Source: Marinilabiliales bacterium (GTDB lineage Bacteria > Bacteroidota > Bacteroidia > Bacteroidales > SZUA-534). From it: DNA of 31,200 nt. Below, one piece after another: positions 1 to 7,903 of the stretch. The position numbers were made by a program, and so were the translations under genes. Within the stretch, counting starts at the first letter, position 1. Every line of letters starts with the position of its first letter. The notes beneath the pieces are model-generated. The model made no database searches, was not told the DNA's origin, and was given only the letters and a program-made list of their open reading frames with translations. The DNA lies in the NCBI GenBank assembly GCA_003512955.1, contig DOTG01000011.1, forward strand, positions 101,880 to 133,079. Direction: 5' to 3'.

Positions 1-12
1 CGGGCCTTTTTT
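1..12. terminator. Probable half of a terminator hairpin at the window edge
   Basis: CGGGCC followed by six T lies just beyond the stop codon of the first minus-strand gene. It looks like the right arm and T-run of a rho-independent, possibly bidirectional terminator. The left arm would lie outside the window, so the hairpin cannot be confirmed. Confidence 0.4.
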
Positions 13-30
13 ATTCAAATCCTACTCAAA

Positions 31-2889
31 TTATTGTTTTACAATGCGTTCAATTCTTGAGTTGTTATTGTTGTCGGTAATGGTAATGAAATATACCCCA
101 TTTTGAAGTTCTGATGTAGATAATTCAATACGGTTCGATATTTCAGAAACTTTTACCACAGCTTGTCCTAAAACATTGCTGATAACAATTTCGTTAACGT
201 TACCTGCATTGTTAATTACCAATTCATCTTTGAATGGGTTTGGAGAGATAGTAATAGCATTCAACAAATCTTCACCAATACCTACTATCCATGTATCATT
301 GGTAGTAATACCTTCGGTTCCAACTGTGATGATACGGTTTGGTTCACCTTCCCATTCACCACCGTTCCATCCAGCGTTTCTGAAGTATTTGTATTGTAAT
401 TCACCATAGTTGGTAGCAATTTCAACACTTACTGTATAGGTCTTGTCACCATCAGTATCTGTTAAAATCAGCGATTCACCAGTTCCTGGTTCGTCCCAAC
501 CATTAAAATTACCGGTAACATACAATACATCGGTGCCGACTGCAAATAAACCTGATTCAATTGGAGCAGTCATATCCACATTGAATGTTACAGTAACAGT
601 TTCAGCAACTGGTGCAGTAATAGCAACTATTTCACTTTGAAGAACTTCTTTAGTAGCATCATCTTGAATAAAGACGACAGCAGATAAGTCATCCATTTCT
701 TCTACAAAAGTAGTTGACATATCAAAACTTTCGGTGATGGTGAATGAACCATTGGCTGCAATAGTACCTAATTCGGTACCAGCAGAAGTTGGAAGCATTT
801 GCATCATCACATTATGGAATTCGTCTTCACCATTGGTAGATGCATTGTCGTAAGTTACATTCTCAACAATAACAATATGAGCCGTTAAACCCACAGCCAA
901 TTCAGCGATTGGATTGATAGTGGCATTTACTGTTACATTGGTTCCTTCAAAGGTTCCTTCAACATCTAAATTAATAACGGTGGTTTGTTCTGCGTATGTA
1001 TTAAACCCTTGTTGGGTAACATCCATATCGTAGGTGCCGTTTCTATATACACTTGGGACGCCAGTTACCCCATAATAATCAACGCGGTCTCCGGCTTGTT
1101 GAATGTAATAAGGATCACCTTCGCCTGGCCAGTTTACCTGGTACCTGATTAAAGAATAGTTTCCCTGGTTTTCGGCTAATAACGCATCGGCTGTTGGGGT
1201 ATAGCTGGCACAAGGTCCGCACGTGGAGCTGGTGAAATGTTCAAACAACTGTTTTTTAAACATGATTCCAGTAACAATAGTAATTTTATCTTCCAATGTG
1301 TTGTTGTCTGGGTTTTCATCAGCAACCCCATTTGGATTTGATACGGTAACCACGATGGTATAATCACCATCCGTTGTAAAATTGTATTTGGTATCGTGTA
1401 CAAAATCATAAGTTTCGCCAATGGCTAAATTAATACCAGATACTGAATACACTGGGCTAGTGTAATCACCTACGGTATAGGTTACATCAAATGAAGTTAA
1501 ACTGGCTGAACCATTATTGAATATTTTACCTTTGATTTCAAGTTCACCTGGAGCTGCTTGACTAGGAATATCTAATGAATTCAAAACAATATCATTTTCA
1601 GGACAACCATTTCCAATTCCGAATACATAATATTCAAAACCGAAATCACCACCTGCAGGACAAGTAGCAATAACTTCACCATTATATGAAATGGTAAATG
1701 TACCTGCAGGTGAGTTGTAACCCATGATACCATCACCATACGCATCGTAAATAACCCAGGTATAGCAACTGGCTGCATTTACACAGACCTCAGTCACGGT
1801 TTGGGTCTCAGCTTCCAGTGTACCGTTCGATGCAACAACATCGCCATTAATATCCACTAAGTACCATTGAGTTTCACCTGGATAGGCATCCGTTGTTAAG
1901 TCAATCGTCACTTTGCTATCACCTGTACTTATTAATGTTTCAAACGTATTGTTGTTGGTAAAAACATCATCATAATCGAAGGTGGCAACTACATCATACA
2001 CACCAAACGCGCTCATATCGAAGCTGGAAACCTCAATCACCATTTCGGTTTCAGGTTCAAAGTTGGTTGCGGAAACTTGTTGAACCACTGGTGTGTTATT
2101 TACTTCAACAGTTAAATCGAATTTTTCATTGATGGTGTTTTGACCGGCATTGTATAAAGTAACTTTCAATGTTTCGGTAGCGCTCAAACCGCAAGCTTGT
2201 GTTGTTTTATCAATGGCTGTAATTGTTAAATCAGACATTTCGCCAATTCCGTTACCATCAGTTAAAATAGCCTGTAAGTTCCAGTCGGCATCAATACCCA
2301 CATCTGCTGTAAGTGTTCCATAATATGCTCCCATAAAGAATAGATGGCCGCTGTATTCCGGGGCAGAAGCTGCATCGGTATCAAAACACACGGTATAACC
2401 TCCGGCATTGGTGGTAACCATGATACCTACAAAAATATCTGTGGCAGATGGAATTTTATAACCTTCTGCAAGTGTGACCATGTTCCATCCGGATATTAGG
2501 CTGCCAACCGCAATATCTTGTGAAATAACAGGAGTACCATCCAAATCACCTTCGTAAATAACAACTTCAGCAGCAGTAATGATACTATTATTGTCAATAC
2601 CATAACGCACCGCGTCAATGGTCTGTTCCACATAAGATGTTAAAGCAGAAGCAGGAATTTGGATAACAGCACCGATTGAATGTGCACTACTTGTTCCTAA
2701 ACCTCCGGCAATCTCGTTGTTGTCGTAATTAAAAATCTTGGTTACCGCTTTTGAAGGGGTGGCAGCATCACCCGTGGCAATGTTTTTAATTTTCGGCCCT
2801 TTTTGTATTAGGCTCCTTGTGGCTTGTTTTTGTGCAGATAAGGTAAATACTACAAATAAACACGCCACTAAAAATGTAAATTTTCTCAT
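31..2889 (-). CDS. Secreted Omp28-like protein with T9SS type A sorting tail
   Basis: A 952-residue exported protein. Residues 1-20 form a signal peptide ending in LSAQ. A jelly-roll-like N-terminal part is followed by CARDB-like adhesive repeats (about residues 220-330 and 440-535). Next comes a thioredoxin-fold Omp28-type domain with a CGPC motif near residue 557. A beta-sandwich resembling a starch/glycogen-binding CBM follows (about 770-870; key motif VTGNFNGWDEPG). The last ~75 residues (SPNPFKDEL to IERIVKQ) form a Por-secretion tail, so the protein should pass through the type IX system and be anchored at or released from the cell surface. The CXXC motif suggests a redox or disulfide role. 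The substrate is unknown. Architecture is seen in the sequence; the role is inferred. Confidence 0.85.
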   Translation of the reverse strand: MRKFTFLVACLFVVFTLSAQKQATRSLIQKGPKIKNIATGDAATPSKAVTKIFNYDNNEIAGGLGTSSAHSIGAVIQIPASALTSYVEQTIDAVRYGIDNNSIITAAEVVIYEGDLDGTPVISQDIAVGSLISGWNMVTLAEGYKIPSATDIFVGIMVTTNAGGYTVCFDTDAASAPEYSGHLFFMGAYYGTLTADVGIDADWNLQAILTDGNGIGEMSDLTITAIDKTTQACGLSATETLKVTLYNAGQNTINEKFDLTVEVNNTPVVQQVSATNFEPETEMVIEVSSFDMSAFGVYDVVATFDYDDVFTNNNTFETLISTGDSKVTIDLTTDAYPGETQWYLVDINGDVVASNGTLEAETQTVTEVCVNAASCYTWVIYDAYGDGIMGYNSPAGTFTISYNGEVIATCPAGGDFGFEYYVFGIGNGCPENDIVLNSLDIPSQAAPGELEIKGKIFNNGSASLTSFDVTYTVGDYTSPVYSVSGINLAIGETYDFVHDTKYNFTTDGDYTIVVTVSNPNGVADENPDNNTLEDKITIVTGIMFKKQLFEHFTSSTCGPCASYTPTADALLAENQGNYSLIRYQVNWPGEGDPYYIQQAGDRVDYYGVTGVPSVYRNGTYDMDVTQQGFNTYAEQTTVINLDVEGTFEGTNVTVNATINPIAELAVGLTAHIVIVENVTYDNASTNGEDEFHNVMMQMLPTSAGTELGTIAANGSFTITESFDMSTTFVEEMDDLSAVVFIQDDATKEVLQSEIVAITAPVAETVTVTFNVDMTAPIESGLFAVGTDVLYVTGNFNGWDEPGTGESLILTDTDGDKTYTVSVEIATNYGELQYKYFRNAGWNGGEWEGEPNRIITVGTEGITTNDTWIVGIGEDLLNAITISPNPFKDELVINNAGNVNEIVISNVLGQAVVKVSEISNRIELSTSELQNGVYFITITDNNNNSRIERIVKQ

Positions 2890-3047
2890 CTTTTAGTAGT
2901 TTTTAATTAATTTATAGAAACAACGAATGTAAGGAAAATATTTAATGGATAATTTAACTTCATCAGCCTTTAGTAAGACATGAGACCAATAAAATGCAGA
3001 TGAACACCCTAAAAGAATTCAAGACAAAAATGGGACATTCAGTTTTC

Positions 3048-3893
3048 TTAGATGGATTTTTCGTCAACCCAAATGATTTGATTCTCCTCAATCAGGATTT
3101 TCTTTTGTTTGTAAAGCAGGCCTATCGCCTTTTTAAAGTCTTTTTTCGACATCTGGAAAAACCCGTAGATTTCTTCCGGGGAACTTTTATCGCCGTAAGG
3201 TAGTGTCCCCTTGTGTTTAATAAGAAGTTTGCGGATATTTTCGGCCATTGTCCCGATTTTGTCATAGCCGGGTTTTTGTAAGGTGAGGTCAATTTTATCG
3301 TCGGGGCGGACTTTTTTAATAAAGCCTTTTAACTTTTGCCCCCGTTTTAATGGCTGAAAAACTTCGTTTTTGTAAAGCATCCCCGAGTGGGTATGGTTGA
3401 TGATGGCTACATACCCAATTTCAGACTGGTTGCTGATAAGTAAATCAACTTCTTGATTTTCTTCATATTCAGGAGGAATATTGTCAAGGAATTTATCTAA
3501 TTTGGACGAAGCTACTATCCGTTGCGATTCATGGTCAATATACACATACACAAGGTACTGCTTCCCGGCTTCCATATCCTGTTTCTGTTCGCGGAAAGGA
3601 ACCAAAAGGTGCTTGTCCAATCCCCAATCCATCCAGGCGCCAACCTTATCAACCGTAACCACTCTTAAAACGGCAAATTGGTCAATGGTAGCAAAAGGTT
3701 CTTTGCTGGTGGCAATCAGCCGATCTTCGGAGTCGCGGTATAAAAAGACCTCCAACCCGTCGCCTACTTTTGTATTTGGTGGCACCTGGCTGGTGGGCAG
3801 CAGAATCTCGCCTAACTCCTGTCCGTCGAGGTAAACCCCGAAATCAAGGCATTTTACTACTTTTAATTCATTGTATTTCCCTAGCTGAGCCAT
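3048..3893 (-). CDS. cvfB: CvfB/YitL-family S1 RNA-binding protein
   Basis: 281 residues, the usual length for the CvfB (YitL) family: tandem S1-like OB folds followed by a C-terminal winged helix. The N-terminus (GKYNELKVVKCLDFGVYLDG) is the first S1-like unit. A second unit begins near FAVLRVVTVDKVGAWMDWGL and a third near IGYVAIINHTHSGMLYKNEV. The tail from about residue 220 (KIGTMAENIRKLLIKHKG) is the winged-helix part. Family members bind RNA and affect expression of virulence or housekeeping genes in Firmicutes; the Bacteroidota role is not settled. The start lies 3 bases after the stop of the nucleotidyltransferase gene, so it is probably co-transcribed with the HEPN/MNT pair. Confidence 0.85.
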   Translation of the reverse strand: MAQLGKYNELKVVKCLDFGVYLDGQELGEILLPTSQVPPNTKVGDGLEVFLYRDSEDRLIATSKEPFATIDQFAVLRVVTVDKVGAWMDWGLDKHLLVPFREQKQDMEAGKQYLVYVYIDHESQRIVASSKLDKFLDNIPPEYEENQEVDLLISNQSEIGYVAIINHTHSGMLYKNEVFQPLKRGQKLKGFIKKVRPDDKIDLTLQKPGYDKIGTMAENIRKLLIKHKGTLPYGDKSSPEEIYGFFQMSKKDFKKAIGLLYKQKKILIEENQIIWVDEKSI

Positions 3894-3896
3894 AGA

Positions 3897-4220
3897 TTAT
3901 TGGATGAGTTTGGTTTGTTTTAATTCAATGCCCGTTTTTTCAATTTCATAGGCAAATGGATTCTCGGAATTAAAATCTCCTTCCCAAATGGGGTGTGGTT
4001 CAATTCTAAGGTCAATGGATCTACGCAATCTCATTAGTTGCATTTGCACTTCAAAAAAATCATCCATCTTGCCAATTACAATGGCAATATCAATATCACT
4101 ATCAACTTGCTCGTTGCCCTTAGCATAGGAGCCAAATAAATAGGCTTTTTTGATTTCGACATTTTCAGATATTTTTTGGATATAGCGATTGGCCGTATCT
4201 ATAACTGATTGATTAACCAT
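3897..4220 (-). CDS. Minimal nucleotidyltransferase (MNT), partner of HEPN protein
   Basis: A 107-residue MNT-fold protein of the DNA polymerase beta superfamily. The active-site signature is complete: G30-S31, ten residues, then D42-I-D44. In HEPN-MNT modules the nucleotidyltransferase usually acts as the antitoxin, in characterised MntA-HepT systems by adding AMP to the HEPN toxin. The gene overlaps the 3' end of the upstream HEPN gene by 22 bases. It is followed after 3 bases by cvfB, so the three genes form one apparent operon. Toxin-antitoxin behaviour is inferred from gene pairing; this HEPN subfamily (toxin-first order) is less well characterised than HepT. Confidence 0.8.
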   Translation of the reverse strand: MVNQSVIDTANRYIQKISENVEIKKAYLFGSYAKGNEQVDSDIDIAIVIGKMDDFFEVQMQLMRLRRSIDLRIEPHPIWEGDFNSENPFAYEIEKTGIELKQTKLIQ

Positions 4221-4576
4221 TTTTTTAAGATTTCAATTTTGTTGTTCCATTCGTTGAAGAAGTCTTCGGTACAGATTTTTCGAAAACTTTGTTTGTAATC
4301 ATCATACCTCGCGTTTAAATTAAAAGTGGTTATTTTATCGAGCCACTCATCATAGTTAGGTGGTAAAGCCATTTTATCGGCTAACCGGAGTAAATCGTGC
4401 GAAAATACAGGATGTTTACGTAGATTTTTAACATAAAGAGCTTTCAATAATTTTTCAATTACCAAATGCCCCATAAACAAAGCCCATGCGTATTCTTGGG
4501 TTTTTATTAAATTTTGCTCCGACGATTCACGCCAATAATTAATTATTGCCTCAATATTTTTGATTTCGTTATCCAT
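4199..4576 (-). CDS. HEPN-domain protein (COG2250-like)
   Basis: 125 residues, helical, with the HEPN pattern VIEKLLKALYVKN followed by HPVFSHDLLRLADK. An R53-x6-H60 arrangement fits the RNase-type HEPN motif (R-x4-6-H), but the same histidine is conserved in this subfamily for other reasons, so nuclease activity is uncertain. The gene is first in an operon with the MNT gene (22-base overlap) and cvfB. A TATTTTTG sequence at 4585-4592 on the minus strand fits a Bacteroidota -7 box, but no matching -33 TTG was found. It may be a toxin with the MNT as antitoxin, or a nucleotide-binding partner. Confidence 0.78.
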   Translation of the reverse strand: MDNEIKNIEAIINYWRESSEQNLIKTQEYAWALFMGHLVIEKLLKALYVKNLRKHPVFSHDLLRLADKMALPPNYDEWLDKITTFNLNARYDDYKQSFRKICTEDFFNEWNNKIEILKKWLINQL

Positions 4577-4642
4577 AATTCACCCAAAAATACAAAAATT
4601 AATCATGGAAATCTATGCGCCTTTCTTTGTACTATAGGGCAT

Positions 4643-5830
4643 TTATTTGGAAAAAATTATAAATTCCCGCAGATCCGATGTAAGAATCTTTTCTATTTCC
4701 CGAAAATTTTCATCACGGGTTTCAGTGAACAGAATGCCAAACAATGGAAATTGCTTCCATTCAGTGGGCCGTAATTCTATGGGTTTCTCAAACGAATCTG
4801 TCAGTTTTTGAAAGTTGAACGATTCTATTTGGCTGGTTGCATAACCTGTGGAATTGTCGAGCAGCACCATGCAATAGTTCTTTCCGGCTTTGTCGGCAAG
4901 CAGGTTTTTCCAATCCGGCTTTTGTTGATGGCAATAATAAAGATATGGGTTTAATCCAAACGCCAGCGTGGTTAAGTCGGCAGTGGTACACCAGCCCCCA
5001 AAGCGCATGGGGTTTACCTCAATCGGGTTTACCAGGCCATGTTCATTCACGCGGACTTCCACATGCATGGGAAAATTCTTAAGCTGGGCACGGGTTCCTA
5101 CTTCGTTCAGGAATTGTGTAAATGATGGGAGCATTTCCTCAATAAGGGCTTTCGAGGTAAAATAAACCCTATCGCTTACATCGGTATCTGAAGAAAACAG
5201 ATGTTTGAAAATGCCCACGATAACAGGTTCGCCTTGTGCACTAAAATAAGCATCTATGGCATATTCATCGCCCTCAATTACCTGCTCGATAATGAATTCC
5301 TGGGTATTGACTACTTCGGGCGGATATAGTTTTTGTGAGTTTTGAACTGATGATTTGATGGCTTCTTTTGCCAAATCCCATTCAGCAGCATTGGTCACTT
5401 TATGCACCGAGAGGCTAAAGAAACCGATATTGGGTTTGATGATAAATGACAGGGGAAGTTCCTCAAGCATGATTTCATCCAGGGCATTGTAAGCAACCTC
5501 TTTATAAAAAAATGTTGGATACAAGTCGGAAATCAGGGTGCGGAACCTGGCTTTATTTTTAAAAAGTTCAATCTTTTCAGGCAAATGTGTATGCTTCAGA
5601 TGTGTCGCAATCCATTCAATGGCATTTTCCGAATTGCTGTAAAGCAAGGGATATTCTTTGGCATTCAATTCAATGATGGCCTGTTCCGGTTCAATGGTTT
5701 TAACCTGAGCAGGAAGATTCAGCCAATTGAATTCCTGATTTTTGATTAAGGGTAATTGGTGATTTGCAATAGTTTCTGTCAATAAATCAGACACATAAGG
5801 TTTGTCGAGGAGGATCATGTTGCCGTGCAT
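4643..5830 (-). CDS. ATP-grasp domain protein (carboxylate-amine ligase type)
   Basis: 395 residues. The central and C-terminal parts have ATP-grasp features: a lysine strand (LPLSFIIKPNIGFFSLSVHK), EQVIEGDEYAIDAYFS, and a metal-binding region ending in EVNPMRFGGW. ATP-grasp enzymes join a carboxylate to an amine or thiol through an acylphosphate. The substrate cannot be told from sequence. The open frame starts at 5830, but an internal ATG at 5818 (MILLDKPY) is an equally natural start. TACTTTTG at 5841-5848 (minus) resembles a -7 box without a clear -33 partner. The gene is transcribed alone. Confidence 0.8.
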   Translation of the reverse strand: MHGNMILLDKPYVSDLLTETIANHQLPLIKNQEFNWLNLPAQVKTIEPEQAIIELNAKEYPLLYSNSENAIEWIATHLKHTHLPEKIELFKNKARFRTLISDLYPTFFYKEVAYNALDEIMLEELPLSFIIKPNIGFFSLSVHKVTNAAEWDLAKEAIKSSVQNSQKLYPPEVVNTQEFIIEQVIEGDEYAIDAYFSAQGEPVIVGIFKHLFSSDTDVSDRVYFTSKALIEEMLPSFTQFLNEVGTRAQLKNFPMHVEVRVNEHGLVNPIEVNPMRFGGWCTTADLTTLAFGLNPYLYYCHQQKPDWKNLLADKAGKNYCMVLLDNSTGYATSQIESFNFQKLTDSFEKPIELRPTEWKQFPLFGILFTETRDENFREIEKILTSDLREFIIFSK

Positions 5831-5937
5831 TAATTTGCTGCAAAAGTAACAAATACTTTCACACTGCAGGATGAATTTTTGGGGATCTTCTTAAAGTGTC
5901 TTACTGTTGATTGGATGGGTGATTATATCGCAGTATC

Positions 5938-6065
5938 GGTTGGGGCTATGAGTAGTTGGGGACTACGTGGACGCTAACTTATTACATGTGCAGAAAGTCT
6001 GCAAGTAAGAGCGAAGTACACCAACCACTTAACCCCCCAATTACTTATGAGTCATTGTTGGCAAC
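5938..6065. repeat. Imperfect palindromic element upstream of the methyltransferase
   Basis: This fills much of the 326-base gap between the ATP-grasp gene and the methyltransferase. The outer arms TATGAGTAGTTGGGG (5947-5961) and the complement of CCCCAATTACTTATG (6035-6049) pair at roughly 12 of 15 positions. At the tip is a perfect hairpin, TGCAGA-AAG-TCTGCA (5989-6003). The right end carries GTTGGCAAC (6057-6065). Read on the minus strand, its start (CAACA..., then ATTGGGG and AGTGGTTGG) resembles the elements at 23651-23785 and 26803-26934. It is therefore likely the same family of cassette-boundary element. Confidence 0.6.
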
Positions 6066-6105
6066 TGTCCATTCTTATTCAAATTTAAAAATTTACCAAC
6101 AAGTC

Positions 6106-6151
6106 TTGGTATTTTAATTTTAAGTTCCTACATTTGCATACTATAATTAGC
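6106..6151 (+). promoter_or_regulatory. Methyltransferase promoter with candidate controller operator
   Basis: A -33 TTG (6106-6108), a 20-base gap and TACATTTG (6129-6136) match the Bacteroidota promoter pattern. Overlapping the end of the -7 box and the probable start point is GCATACTATAATTAGC (6136-6151). This matches 15 of 16 bases of a sequence in the controller gene's own promoter (7839-7854, minus). A protein bound here would cover the transcription start, so repression of the methyltransferase gene is expected. Confidence 0.65.
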
Positions 6152-6156
6152 ATAAC

Positions 6157-7014
6157 ATGTTCAACAAAATAAAAAATGTTTTGGGTAATCCTTTTTATGA
6201 AAACGAGGATTCTATTATTTACAATATGGACTGTCTTGAAGGTCTAAAAATATTAAGGGATAATAATATTAAAATTGATTCTACAATAACTAGTCCACCA
6301 TATAATATTGGAAAGGAATACGAAAATATTAAACCAGTCAATGATTTCGTTAATTGGATTACGGAAATAAGCGACTTGATATATGATATTACTAAAAGTA
6401 ATGGATGTTATTTGCTGAATGTTGGGTATATGGAAGTTCCAAATAAAGGTCGTGCTGTCCCAATAACATATCTTTTATGGGATAAGTTGAAATTTTATTT
6501 AAATCAGGAAATAATTTGGAATTATGGAGCCGGTGTTGCTGCAAAAAATTATTTATCACCAAGGAATGAAAAAATTTTATGGTATATTAAAAATTATGAA
6601 AACTATACTTTTAACTTAGATGATATACGAGACCCTGATGTAAAGTATCCAAATCAGAAAAAGAATGGAAAACTGAGATGTAATACTCTTGGAAAAAATC
6701 CATCTGATGTTTGGCAAATAGCAAAAGTTACTTCAGGCGCAAATAGGTCTTCAGAAGAAAGAACTGACCACCCAGCACAATTTCCAGTCGATTTAATAAC
6801 AAGGATGGTTTTAGGTTTTACCAACCAAAATAATTTGGTCTTAGACCCTTTTATGGGGTCAGGAACAACTGCCGAAGTTTGTATGAAAAACAATCGTAAG
6901 TCAATCGGTTTTGAAATAAGAGAAGATTATTGTCAAACAATCAAAAACAGGCTTGAAAATGTAATTAAACAGGAAGAGATAAAAGCAATGTCACCTACTT
7001 TGTTTCAATTTTAG
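6157..7014 (+). CDS. Type II beta-class DNA amino-methyltransferase (N4-C or N6-A)
   Basis: 285 residues. The catalytic motif IV, T45-S-P-P-Y49, precedes the S-adenosylmethionine-binding motif I, DPFMGSGTT (about 229-237). That is the beta-class order. SPPY rather than DPPY is the form commonly seen in N4-cytosine enzymes, so m4C is favoured, but some N6-adenine enzymes also carry SPPY. It should methylate the site cut by the neighbouring endonuclease and protect host DNA. The gene is convergent with the endonuclease gene and the two 3' ends overlap by 20 bases (6995-7014). A promoter and candidate operator lie immediately upstream. The target sequence cannot be read from sequence alone. Confidence 0.9.
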   Translation: MFNKIKNVLGNPFYENEDSIIYNMDCLEGLKILRDNNIKIDSTITSPPYNIGKEYENIKPVNDFVNWITEISDLIYDITKSNGCYLLNVGYMEVPNKGRAVPITYLLWDKLKFYLNQEIIWNYGAGVAAKNYLSPRNEKILWYIKNYENYTFNLDDIRDPDVKYPNQKKNGKLRCNTLGKNPSDVWQIAKVTSGANRSSEERTDHPAQFPVDLITRMVLGFTNQNNLVLDPFMGSGTTAEVCMKNNRKSIGFEIREDYCQTIKNRLENVIKQEEIKAMSPTLFQF

Positions 7015-7600
7015 GATAAATCTGTTTTAGTTTAAAATTATAAACATCTGCCGACAATCTTGCCTGCTGTCCAGTTGCCGCAGTTTGAGCAATCCAATCG
7101 GTATGTTCTAAATAACCAAATCTAATAAGCAAGATTTTTGGAAGATTTGGTTTAACATCATCAAATTTTTCAAAGTTAATTGCAATGTAATAACCATTTT
7201 TGTCTTTTTGACCATTACCGGATTGTGGTTGTGCATAACTCCTATTTGCAAAAATTTGATTTGGATGCGATGAGCCTTTTATTTCAATGGATAGTGAAGT
7301 ATCTGTTATACAATGAATGTCCTTTTCGCTTTTTTCAGTCCCTGCTTTATAAACACCTGGATGCTTTAAAGCCAAATAATGTGCAACTAATTCATGTAAA
7401 AGAAAACTCATTATTTGAGGATTGGGTTCAATTTCCTTACCTATTGAAAATGACCCAATTTTTGAGTTGAAAATATCGTCCCATGATTTGAGAACGGTTT
7501 CTACAATTTCATCTGTAGTCATTGGATGTATTGCAATTAATTTATCAGTAATTGCACTCCATTCGGAAACCTTTTTTCCCTTATATGGCGAATTTGGCAT
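6995..7600 (-). CDS. Type II restriction endonuclease, ScaI-like family
   Basis: 201 residues, about the size of ScaI-family enzymes (PF09569 as recalled). A plausible PD-(D/E)xK active site is present: D94 (or D100), then E106-I-K108 in SIEIKGSS, followed by the family-like NQIFANRSYAQ at 115-125. The protein should cut unmethylated DNA at the site protected by the methyltransferase. If the family call is right, the site may be AGTACT or a relative; this is not shown by the sequence. The start lies 4 bases after the controller gene's stop, so both are expressed from the controller promoter. Family placement is from remembered motif similarity. Confidence 0.7.
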   Translation of the reverse strand: MPNSPYKGKKVSEWSAITDKLIAIHPMTTDEIVETVLKSWDDIFNSKIGSFSIGKEIEPNPQIMSFLLHELVAHYLALKHPGVYKAGTEKSEKDIHCITDTSLSIEIKGSSHPNQIFANRSYAQPQSGNGQKDKNGYYIAINFEKFDDVKPNLPKILLIRFGYLEHTDWIAQTAATGQQARLSADVYNFKLKQIYPKIETK

Positions 7601-7604
7601 AAAG

Positions 7605-7817
7605 TTATTTTAGAAGTTCGATAATATCAACCTCTAATGCTTTTGCGATTTTTTCAATATTCATTAATGTAACATTTTTTTCGGCTCGTTCAATCATTCC
7701 GATATATGTCCTGTGTAAATCAGCTTTAAAAGATAATTGTTCTTGCGACAAATTTTTTTCTTTTCTAATCTTACGAACATTATCACCAAATTTTACTAAT
7801 ATTCTATTGTCTTTCAT
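7605..7817 (-). CDS. Restriction-modification controller (C) protein, Xre-type HTH
   Basis: 70 residues, the normal size for C proteins, nearly all a Cro/C1-type helix-turn-helix (helices around residues 24-60; EQLSFKADLHRTYIGMIER). The frame is open upstream to 7895, but the 7817 start is chosen because the promoter (7835-7865) lies inside that longer frame and MKDNRILVKFGDNVRKIR is a typical C-protein start. It sits directly upstream of the endonuclease gene. C proteins bind operators in their own and sometimes the methyltransferase promoter, delaying endonuclease until methylation is established. The 16-base sequence shared by both promoters supports this here. Confidence 0.85.
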   Translation of the reverse strand: MKDNRILVKFGDNVRKIRKEKNLSQEQLSFKADLHRTYIGMIERAEKNVTLMNIEKIAKALEVDIIELLK

Positions 7818-7828
7818 TGGCTTTAAAA

Positions 7829-7870
7829 GTATGCCAAAGCTATTTATAGTATGCAATTCATACAACATAC
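7829..7870 (-). promoter_or_regulatory. Controller/endonuclease promoter with palindromic operator
   Basis: On the minus strand, TTG (7863-7865), a 20-base gap and TAGCTTTG (7835-7842) form a strong Bacteroidota promoter. Between them lies GTATGAATTGCATAC (7849-7863), with perfect 5-base arms. GCATACTATAAATAGC (7839-7854) is shared with the methyltransferase promoter. Further half-sites are GGCATAC (7829-7835, downstream) and GTATG (7866-7870, upstream). Several half-sites around one promoter fit C-protein autoregulation by activator and repressor dimers. Confidence 0.7.
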
Positions 7871-7903
7871 CATAGTTAGCATTTTCAGTGTGCAAGTATC
7901 TTT

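Noticed and set aside
7818..7895. A 26-residue N-terminal extension of the controller protein
   Set aside because: It covers the promoter and operators of its own gene and does not resemble C proteins.
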